Shown here one piece after another: positions 56,581-64,000 of a DNA stretch of 64,000 bases. Source of the DNA: Blastobasis lacticolella (lineage: Eukaryota; Arthropoda; Insecta; Lepidoptera; Blastobasidae); contig LR990053.1 in the NCBI GenBank assembly GCA_905147135.1, positions 10,552,501 to 10,616,500 on the forward strand. Direction: 5' to 3'. The first letter of the stretch is position 1, and each line of letters starts with the position of its first letter. A model generated the notes under the pieces. That model did no database searches. It was not told the DNA's origin and saw only the letters and a program-made list of their open reading frames with translations. The translations under genes were made by a program, and so were the position numbers.

Positions 56581-59500
56581 TTAAACATAAATAGGGGGTA
56601 GATAGCTTTTCATGGATGGCCCGGCCCGGCCTAAAGGAGGCAAATGAGATTCTATTGGTGGCGGTGATAGTTCTCTGTTTAGTTCTTTGCTAGACATATA
56701 GTTATTGCTGATATTTTTGTTATTGCGTTGCAATACTTTATAGTTCTTAAAAACGCCTCGCAGTTCTTCTTGCTCTTTTCTAAAGGTTCTCTTAGGGACT
56801 TCTACATCTTTGTTTTCAGCTTCTTCGTTTTTTTCTTGTGGAATTGGTATATATCGAACTATATTCCGAGTATCGAAATTTTCAGAACTAGTCTGTTTTA
56901 CTTTTGATTTAACTTTATTCGATTCAAATTGATTTTTCATTGCAACGTAATTCAGTATATCGGCAATGTCTATTGGTTTCTTTTTATAATTTTTTATTTC
57001 GTTTACTGGTTTGGTATGGTGTTGGATATATTTTGGTATTTTGTCAGTCTTTGGTTCTGTTTCGATTTTAACTTGAAAAACTGATTTTGGAACTTCTGTG
57101 GGCTCCTCGGCAACATTATTATTATTTGCTTGTAACGTTTTAGGGCTGATTGAGTTAAACAAAGTCGATTTTTCTTGTGACGTTTGAGGAGTGATTGGAT
57201 TGAATAAAGTTGTTTTTACTTGTGGAGTTTCAGGTTTGATTGGGCGAAATAGACCTTTTAAAAATATATTATTTTTTATAATGTCAGCACCGGATTCCGT
57301 TGAAGTAGTGGGAATTTCTGATGGGACAACAGAAGTTTCTGTTGTACTAGAGCTAAATATTGGTTTAAATTTGTTATTGTTATCGTTAGCTATGAAATCT
57401 GTGAATCGGATACTACTGTAAGTACTCACTGGCATAAACGTATTTATCAATGGTTCTGGTGTTGTTGATATACGTATTTCGGTTTCTTCGGCCCATACAT
57501 TGGTAAACGGAGTAGTATTTTTATCCAAAGAAAGAGGAATAACATTGAGATTATTTTCGTTATATTTAATGTTATTGGGGTTTAAAGCTCTTATGCGTTT
57601 TGGTTCATAAGAAGATTCATCAAAATCGTAAGATTGGGTTATTGTATGACCTGGCGTAGGGGTTTCAAAGTCACGATGAGTTACTATCTTTGGTTTGTAA
57701 TCCATACTTGTTTCACGATTTCCAATAGGTTTGACTGTTGTGGGAAACTGCGGGTAATTGTTGTTATATGATTTGTACCAATCTTCGAGTGTGATAGATT
57801 GTTCTGAAGATGTTTGTATATTTACTTTTGGTGTGGTGTATTCTAGTTTAACGGGCTCAGTTACATCTCTGTAAGAATTTTTCAGGGCTTGGTCTTCATT
57901 ATGATAATAATTGTTTTGATAATCGTGAGCTTGATCATTTTTCAAGAATTGTGTGTTACCTGTATTTTCCGAATTTGATTGAATTTGAGATCGAATCATG
58001 TGTGTATATTGATCAGGAGTCATATCCCCAAAATTTATTACAACATCGTCTCCCTCTCCAAATGACCTGGAGATGGTGTCTTTCGGATTTTGACTTAAAT
58101 TATTAGCATTTAAACCATATTGCCACCTCCATAATGGTTTATTTTCTTGTTCTGATTCTTTGAGTACAGCTTCATAATTGACAATTTTTGGTAAATTAGA
58201 AGGGGTTTTCTCGTTAGTAAACATTCTCGATATCGTATTTTGAACATTATTCATTTGAGGGACGTGAGCACCTTGAGATGCCAGAAAAGTAACTTGGGGA
58301 GAAATAGGACTGCTCATTGGTTTATTTTGAGTTGGCTCTGCATTTGGTTCCGCCTTTATCGGTATTTGTGTACTGGCTGATGTTACTATGTTATTTTGAG
58401 TGTTAGTGCCTTGTGAATAACTGTACGAGAAGGCTTCTGGTGTTCTTCCAGTAAACAAGCGCGGTGGTGAAACATAGTGGTGATTATTGCCACTATCAGA
58501 AATGCTATTGTCTTTGCCATCTTCTTGCCAAGATTTCTGATTTGGCGGCCTTTTAGCTTCCTCTGCTAAATTATATTGTACAGATCTAAAAAGTAAATTA
58601 AATTTAAATGTTATTGGTAAATTTGGGATTTTTAAATACAAATGTATCTAAGTATGTACATACCTCTGAATGATCTCCGGTATTGGTGGTGCTACCGGCA
58701 AGTGATCTCCACTGGCTCGAAATCCATTGGAGTCAGCGATATAATGTACTGTATAAGTCTGTCCATTGTCTCCTACATATGAGTATGATCCTTCCACTAC
58801 CTGCTCCTGTTTATCTGGACCCATGTTCTCCATTCGGCTATGCTGCACATAGTGGGTTTGATCAGCTCCTAGTGCTCTGAAAATTTAATTCTCTATGATT
58901 TTTATTTTTGAAAATCAAGTAGGTTATAAGCATACAAGATCATAAAGGCGTAATTAAATTACTGACTCGTAACTGAAACTTCCATCCAAGTCCATTTCAT
59001 TTGACAGACGTAATATTGGAATAGCGGGCTCTGTGGTTGAAGAAAGGTAGACTCCCGGAACATTAGCTGCAGCCACGAAAGGACTTGCGTGAAACGAAGC
59101 TGCATTTACTTGGTCCAGGCCGAGATCGTTCCTGTGTGTTTCTGTTGACATCACCATTCTTCTAAAAGCTGGCGTTTGGTTTGCAGGCATCGGGGTAGAT
59201 GATATAGGTGTCGGTATGGGGCGAATCGGTGCTGGCGGTAACTTCATATCTATTCTATCAATAGGCTGTTGGTGGAACATTTTAGGAAGTGTTCTCATTT
59301 CTCGCTTTTCTTTCTGCGGTTGATCTGATGAATGCTTAGTGTGGTTGAATTTCGGTTGTAAAGGAGGAGGAGGTGGTGATGACATTCTTATAATACCCTC
59401 TCCTTCATAGTCGTCATCAAAAGTAGGGACTAGTGTTGTTGAATAAATGAAAGGAAAATGGGGTTGGTATATGGACGGCGCTTTTGTTCCTGTCGGTGGC

Positions 59501-59825
59501 AAGTATGGGAATTGTAAATGATTGACATTTTTAACTGGAAAGTAAGGGATGGAGGTGTGAGACTCAGGCGGCAGATAAAGAGAACTATCAGATGAAAACA
59601 ATCCTGAACCAGGTGTTTGGAAATGTGGTGGGAAAGGAAATTGATCTTGTCTGAATTTCTGCGCCTTTAATTTCACAGTTAAGCTTAGTGTTAATATCGC
59701 AAGTGATATCTGAAACAAAAGCATTTTCTCATTAGTACTTACAGTTTCAATAAAGCACAAAAATCCAAAGTGCACTTGTTGTTAAAATAGAAGTACACAA
59801 TCACTTTCCCACTCACCAGCTTCAT
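56581..59825 (-). CDS. Secreted RR-1-type chitin-binding cuticle protein, 989 aa, four exons
   Basis: The product is a structural protein exported by epidermal cells and bound to chitin in the cuticle. Coding exons on the minus strand are 59,825-59,817 (M-K-L), 59,709-58,967, 58,876-58,664 and 58,585-56,581, with stop TAA. All three introns are GT-AG with compatible phases 0, 2 and 2, and the sum is 990 codons. Residues 1-20 (MKLISLAILTLSL to KAQ) are a signal peptide split after codon 3, as is usual for cuticle genes. Residues about 21-242 are proline-rich. The extended Rebers-Riddiford domain covers about 243-318: DGSFSYE, then VEGSYSYVGDNGQTYTVHYI, then ADSNGFRASGDHLPVAPPIP. The form is RR-1-like. 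Residues 322-989 are polar, Asn/Thr/Pro/Ser-rich low complexity with a TLFN-x-I-x-P-x-T-x-Q repeat and a final SYLPPIYV. The tail is unusually long for this family, whose members are mostly 100-250 aa. The ATTAAA at about 56,530 or 56,459 may be the poly(A) signal. No RR paralogue symbol can be given. Confidence 0.92.
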
Positions 59826-59896
59826 TTTCCCTGAAGCTGTTTGTTTTCTGTTTCAAATAACAAATAACACGTCACACCTTAACACTAGTAGAAAAT

Positions 59897-59933
59897 ATAC
59901 TGATAATGAAATTGAATTCCGCATATATTTATA
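59897..59933 (-). promoter_or_regulatory. TATA box and TCAGT initiator of the 989-aa cuticle gene
   Basis: TATAAATA lies at 59,933-59,926 (minus) and the arthropod initiator TCAGT at 59,903-59,899. The A of the initiator at 59,901 is 32 bases after the first T of the TATA box, the standard spacing. This predicts transcription start at 59,901 and a 76-base 5'UTR before the ATG at 59,825. Confidence 0.78.
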
Positions 59934-60146
59934 TGCACGCAAGATGTTCGTGTCCAGCCGCTCGTGAAAGATATCACCCCGTATTAATCTAGGTTTCTCC
60001 TAGTACGTTACAGTTTTTACACCGTTGAGCGATAATAACTATAGATGTCGCGATCCATTGTAATTATTGGTTAGTTTGAAACATCTTTTAAATATTTGAG
60101 TTTGCATTATTTATAAATAATGTTTAATATAAATTTTAGACTTTTT

Positions 60147-60790
60147 GCGTATCCGACTCGTAAGCGAGAGGTACCGGGTTCGAATCCCGCTGCGGCCAAT
60201 GACTCTTTTCTGAGTTATGTACATTAGTTTTTTTATGTCATACGGTAGGCAAACAGGCAAGCGGGCCACCTGATGGAAAGTGGTCACCACTGCCTATAGA
60301 CATTAGCAACACCAAGAGTATCGCCAATGCGTTGCCTACCTCTATAAATCGTTGCTCTGGCAGCAAAAAAGCAAATGCCTCTCCACTGTAAATGCCACGG
60401 TTCCCCAAATCCCCACCCCATGGAGCACTGGATACCGTACTCACTGGAAACACAATACTATTTAAAAGAGTATTTAATAGAGTTTAGCTGCGGTATTCTG
60501 TAAGGTGGAGGTACTTCCCCAGTCGGCGGCTCCAATTCGAACGGGATACCACGCTATGTCCTACATCTCTTAAAAGAAATTGAATACTAACCGATGCTCT
60601 TACTATGAAACCTGCACATTCAGGCGACTGAATGTGTAACCATTATCCAATCTGGTCAGGTTCCCTTGGTAGCAGGTCACGGAGGTCAGATGTCAGTCGC
60701 TCCACTGTTACAAATCCTGGATCATGGTCAAGGTGGACCCTCGGGCTTTCGCGCAAGAGCATAATTGGGACATTAACGCCAAGATGATAA
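60147..60790 (+). mobile_element. SINE family A, copy 9, split by a nested family-B element
   Basis: The head has a perfect RNA polymerase III B box, GGTTCGAATCC, at about 60,178-60,188, after GACTCGTAAGCGAGAGGTAC. The SINE runs to CTCTTTTCTGAGTTATGTAC, is interrupted at about 60,228, and resumes near 60,586 with TACTAACCGATGCTCTTAC. It then follows the family to CGGGACATTAACGCCAAGAT. The intervening 60,228-60,585 begins with family-B sequence (TTTTTTTATGTCATACGGTA, GGCAAACAGGCAAGCGGGCC). The best-preserved SINE copy in the window, showing that family B was still moving after it. Confidence 0.85.
60228..60585 (+). repeat. Family B element inserted in a SINE
   Basis: This is the longest family-B copy here. 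It continues after CATTAGCAACACCAAGAG with TCGCCAATGCGTTGCCTACC, GTAAATGCCACGG, CCCCAAATCCCCACCCCATG, GGAGGTACTTCCCC and AACGGGATACCACGC. The minus-strand 71-codon frame inside it is a chance frame. Confidence 0.78.
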
Positions 60791-60799
60791 TTTATTTTA

Positions 60800-61590
60800 G
60801 ACTTCAATAAAGGCTTTTGTTATGGAGGGCAATACCGTCACGCCTAACGAATCTGCTCAGGATATTTTCAATAATTTATGAACACTGCAAATATTACAAT
60901 TTTAGCGATTGTTATTGTTGTACTTATATTTCTACTATTGTTAATTTATTTTTTAAACTCGTTTAAGAATGACGTTTAACATTTTGTTGTATGATGTTTT
61001 TGGTTCAATTATCAACTTAAATGCGGTTAAGAATTTGGTGCAAGCCGCCCTAAAACTTTCGGTTACTCGAAGCATGCTACAACTCTACGTTAATTATAAA
61101 TCGCGAGCAAGAATGTAAAATAAAAAAAGATTTATCGCATCGACAGAGTATCGAGTTAATTAATTTTAAAGATAAACGTTCGAAGTTTTAAGGGGCACCG
61201 GTCGATATACAGCGCGAATACATAAATTGTATATATTTCTGCGCCGGCGCACGAAAGACTCTCACAGCCGTTAATGACGTAATTCATGATATGGTCAATG
61301 TCATTGCCCTCGGGGCCGGTTTAAGCATTTTTTTGGGTTTTCGCCCTTTCTGGTAACTGAGAAATTTATATTGTGAATAAGCATGTGACAGAGAACTTTA
61401 AGGTATTTGGCCAATGAAATACCATCGAGTCGTGTCGGAATCTTACCTTTGGACCTGTCTCGCTGGGAACGTTTATTTACTAATTATGTAAGTATCATCT
61501 GATTTGAATGGGCCCACAGAATACCAGCGCTGTGAGTTGCTTCTTGCGCCGGCGGCACAGACACTGGCATGGGAGGCTATTCTTTTAAAT
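60800..61590. other. Unassigned stretch
   Basis: AT-rich with a small GC-richer patch at 61,190-61,330 (GCGCCGGCGCACG). No gene or repeat was recognised. Confidence 0.4.
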
Positions 61591-61596
61591 GACGAC

Positions 61597-61735
61597 CTGA
61601 GTAGTTTAGTGGTCAACATGCAAGTCAACCACGCAAGAGGTCCCGGCTTCGATTCCCGGCTGCGCAGAAATTTAAATGATGAATTTTAATTTCTGTTACG
61701 GGTCTGGGTGTTCCATGTATTTAAAAAATATATAA
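61597..61735 (+). mobile_element. tRNA-like SINE head, second family
   Basis: TAGTTTAGTGGTCAACATGC resembles a tRNA A-box arm and GGCTTCGATTCC a B box. Anticodon-arm pairing is poor and there is no tRNA 3' context, so it is a SINE, not a tRNA gene. It is followed by TTTCTGTTACGGGTCTGGGT, which recurs as TTTCCCTTTCGGGGTCTGGG at 62,012. The ATG-started frame at 61,504-61,689 runs into it by chance. Confidence 0.68.
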
Positions 61736-62051
61736 GTAGTATACGTAATAAATATATAGTAAATAAGTTTGGGGCTAGATGGCGCTGTGTGAATTTGTCC
61801 ACGATTATTTTATTTTTTAATGTTATTTTTTTCATCCATTTTTTATTTCTGTTTATTGTGTAGATGAAATTTTATAATTCAATTTCTTCAGGGGATACCT
61901 ATTATAAAGAAGTGATTCGTTTACCTATCATACCGTAATATTATGACGATTAAAGAAAACGACAACATCGGCATGTCTACCACTCGAGAGATTCTAAGAA
62001 ACTAAATTTTAATTTCCCTTTCGGGGTCTGGGTATCATGTAAATCTTTATC

Positions 62052-62188
62052 TATATATAGTATAAAACAAAGTCGCTTCCCGCCGTCCATCCCTCTGTAT
62101 CTATGTATAAACGCTTAGACTTTTTAAACTACGCAACGAATTTTAATGCGGTTTTCATCAATAGATAGACTGATTTAAGATGATGGTT
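62052..62188 (+). repeat. Interspersed repeat family F, copy 2
   Basis: TATAAAACAAAGTCGCTTCC, CGCCGTCCATCCCTC, ACTACGCAACGAATTTTAAT, GCGGTTTTCATCAATAGATA and GACTGATTTAAGA are nearly collinear with 488-625. Confidence 0.8.
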
Positions 62189-62738
62189 TATTTAGACGTA
62201 TAGTTTGATATTGTTTTGTGTAGAACCACGTGAACGAAGTCGCTTCAGCCAGCTGGTAGGTACATCAATATCAGTTATCTAGCACCCATAGTACAGTCAG
62301 CTGCAGAGTGAGTAGGTCAGTTCTCGCTGTAGTCGACTGTACTTACGAGCTTTGATTAGCTTAGGGTCAGATGGTGCTAAATGAAATTGTTCGAGGATTA
62401 TACTAAATAAAGACTATATTTATTTATGGATTAAAATACTTAGTAGTGATGAATCCAATGTTTTTTTAATTCCTAATGTTTTTAAATCCTTTTTTATGGA
62501 TTAAAAGTTTTAATTTATGTCACAAAGGGTCAACTATATTTATTATTTATCGTGTTAGGTGGGGTTTCACGGTGTGTGATTCTGCGGATTATCATGCACG
62601 GTGGACGACCACTGACGGCCACGTGTAGACTGCCACAAACTTATCTGACCCGGTGGCCAAAACTGGGACTACAGGCTTTAAACTTCTTTGCTTACATAAC
62701 TCTAAAATGTCTTATTAGTGTAGACCATTATTTTTATT

Positions 62739-62993
62739 CATCATCACAGCCCGTAACAGTCCACTGCAGGACTTAGGGCCTCTCCCACGAAAGGGGAGGT
62801 TATTGCCATAATCTCCACGCTTGGCAGGCGGGTTGGAGATCGCAGTGTTTAAATAAAACAAAGGAAAATGCTGCTGCCCATTTTCCAGACTACGGAGACT
62901 CTTGATCTTTTGCCTCGAAAACATTAGTCGCCTTGTACGACATCCATCAGTGTAAGGGGTTGGTGCTATTCTACTCTGCCGGACACCACACGG
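62739..62993 (+). mobile_element. Interspersed repeat family C, best-preserved copy
   Basis: Blocks in order: CATCATCACAGCCCGTAAC, CAGTCCACTGCAGGACTTAG, CTCTCCCACGAAAGGGGAGG, TTATTGCCATAATCTCCACG, GGCAGGCGGGTTGGAGATCG, ACATTAGTCGCCTTGTACGA and CTACTCTGCCGGACACCACA. No protein is encoded. Confidence 0.85.
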
Positions 62994-63153
62994 CCAAGCT
63001 TTTATTTAACTTCACTTAATTCTAGAATAATTGTTTTCTATTATGTTATAATAAACTTATTTCATTGTTACAGGTAAGCAATCACATGGTCTCACAGTAG
63101 AGTAAGGAGGTAAGAAAATAAAACAACACAATAAAAAATATTTATACCAAATA

Positions 63154-63159
63154 TTTATT
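63154..63159 (-). terminator. Probable poly(A) signal of the right-edge cuticle gene
   Basis: AATAAA on the minus strand lies 435 bases after the TAG stop at 63,594. It is the first canonical hexamer seen downstream. Confidence 0.55.
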
Positions 63160-63593
63160 ATATTTATACGAATTCATTATAATTATTCACAATCATCACA
63201 ATATCAATGGCAAACGTGTAATCTCTTTACACCATCTGCAGTGATCAATTTCACAATTATTATCGTGAACATGATCATTGCTTGATAGATCTTGCTTATC
63301 TTAGATCTCTATAATCTATCATTAGGCTTCTTTACTTCTCATCATCCTTCTGCGGTAATGTATTCGTATCGACTCAGTATCCTATTTCAAATAGATTGTT
63401 TATCGTCACTATCATCAATATCATTTTGTCGGAACAAATTCTATAAATCCCTTGTAGGTTAGGATAAAGAAATGTTGTATGTAGGTATATAAAATAAAAT
63501 AAAAAATCACAAATCAAAAATCATTACTTTCAAATAAATCTTTAATCTTAGTCCTAATAATTTTGCCTTCAGTCGCGGTTTCGGTCTCGAGGA

Positions 63594-63732
63594 CTATTTA
63601 CCGTACGTTGGTTGATACTGATTTTGCGGGTACGTCGGTTGCGGGTAGGTCGGGTGAGGATGGGGCTGCTGCGGCGATACGTAGGCTGGCTTGTTTTTCT
63701 CGGCTTCTTCCCTCGCGGCTTGATCGATGGCG
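63594..63732 (-). CDS. Cuticle protein (RR-family type), last coding exon, partial at the window edge
   Basis: The minus-strand exon begins after an acceptor (TTTTGTCTCGACAG) with one base completing a codon. It then gives 45 residues and stop TAG: AIDQAAREEAEKNKPAYV, a proline/histidine stretch, and TYPQPTYPQNQYQPTYGK. Tyr-Pro-Gln repeats and an R/A-I-D-Q-A lead are typical of cuticle-protein tails. The phase-2 start, directly where an RR domain would end in PEAIQR-AIDQ, is the same intron position as in the complete gene at 56.6-59.8 kb (EIIQ-R). That makes an RR protein likely even though its chitin-binding exon lies beyond 64,000. Both genes share one strand, so they are probably cluster neighbours. 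The overlapping plus-strand 85-codon frame is a shadow. Confidence 0.75.
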
Positions 63733-64000
63733 CTGTCGAGACAAAACTCTTGTTAAAATTGTGACACTAGCGGTCACGATAGACGTTCTGCTCGATTGTA
63801 GCGCCACCTACAGGATTTAATTGTAAATCTAAATCATTGAGGGACCCACACATACAAATATTAATCAAAATCGGTGTGGCCGTTTAGGAGGAGCTCAGTA
63901 ACAAAGATACATATAGAATTAGTATTAAACATTAAGAACAGACAAGGAGTGGAATAATGTTTTTTGTGTAACAACTCCCACATTAATTAAGGCAAGGAGA

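Noticed and set aside
60147..60200. A tRNA gene with GGTTCGAATCC B box
   Set aside because: The flanking sequence matches SINE family A and the acceptor and anticodon stems do not pair as in a functional tRNA.
61597..61670. A second tRNA-like gene
   Set aside because: A and B boxes are visible but stem pairing is poor and repeat sequence follows, so it is called a SINE head.
63563..63820. 85-codon plus-strand frame at the right edge
   Set aside because: It lies opposite the cuticle-protein exon, whose Tyr-Pro-Gln tail, acceptor and stop on the minus strand are more convincing.

Overview
This is a nuclear contig from an insect, most likely a moth or butterfly. The evidence is split genes with GT-AG introns of about 60-110 bp, an AT-rich background, two Rebers-Riddiford (RR) cuticle-protein genes, and a dense load of tRNA-derived SINEs, degenerate non-LTR retrotransposon pieces and fold-back repeats. 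The order is inferred from these features; nothing in the window names a species. Fewer than 10% of bases are coding. No prokaryotic features, rRNA genes, intact tRNA genes or CRISPR arrays were seen.

Layout. (1) 1-21,270: repeat-poor sequence with no confident gene. It holds a few old repeats, one decayed reverse-transcriptase piece (9,905-10,310) and several isolated GC-rich islands that could be promoters or enhancers. (2) 21,280-21,806: a non-autonomous hAT-type DNA element with a perfect 8-bp target duplication. (3) 26,055-28,706: a divergent housekeeping pair. The first coding exon of the Pol II elongation factor ELL lies on the minus strand. A complete cytoplasmic tyrosyl-tRNA synthetase lies on the plus strand, with an uninterrupted 524-codon frame, a small 5'UTR intron and a poly(A) signal. 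The roughly 750 bp between their start codons is probably a shared promoter region. (4) 28,720-35,200: repeat-dominated, including a local array of an unidentified complex repeat, several SINEs and a palindromic SINE. (5) 35,820-36,208 and 40,437-40,572: two phase-matched exons of an unrecognised plus-strand gene with a basic, proline-containing N-terminus. (6) 40,600-56,400: intron or intergenic sequence with LINE tails, SINEs and hairpins.

(7) 56,581-59,901: a complete four-exon minus-strand gene for a secreted RR-1-type cuticle protein, reconstructed at 989 aa. Its short signal-peptide exon, intron phases, TATA box and TCAGT initiator can all be read directly. (8) 63,594-63,732: the last exon of a second cuticle-protein gene on the same strand, running off the right edge. 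The two suggest the edge of a cuticle-protein cluster.

The genes do not form one pathway. ELL and tyrosyl-tRNA synthetase are general expression genes sharing a promoter region. The cuticle genes are structural. The unknown gene may extend across or beyond the window. No clearly new biological system was found. The best candidates for undescribed material are the complex repeat array at 30.7-34.0 kb, the two-exon unknown gene, the very long cuticle protein, and the fold-back and palindromic elements.
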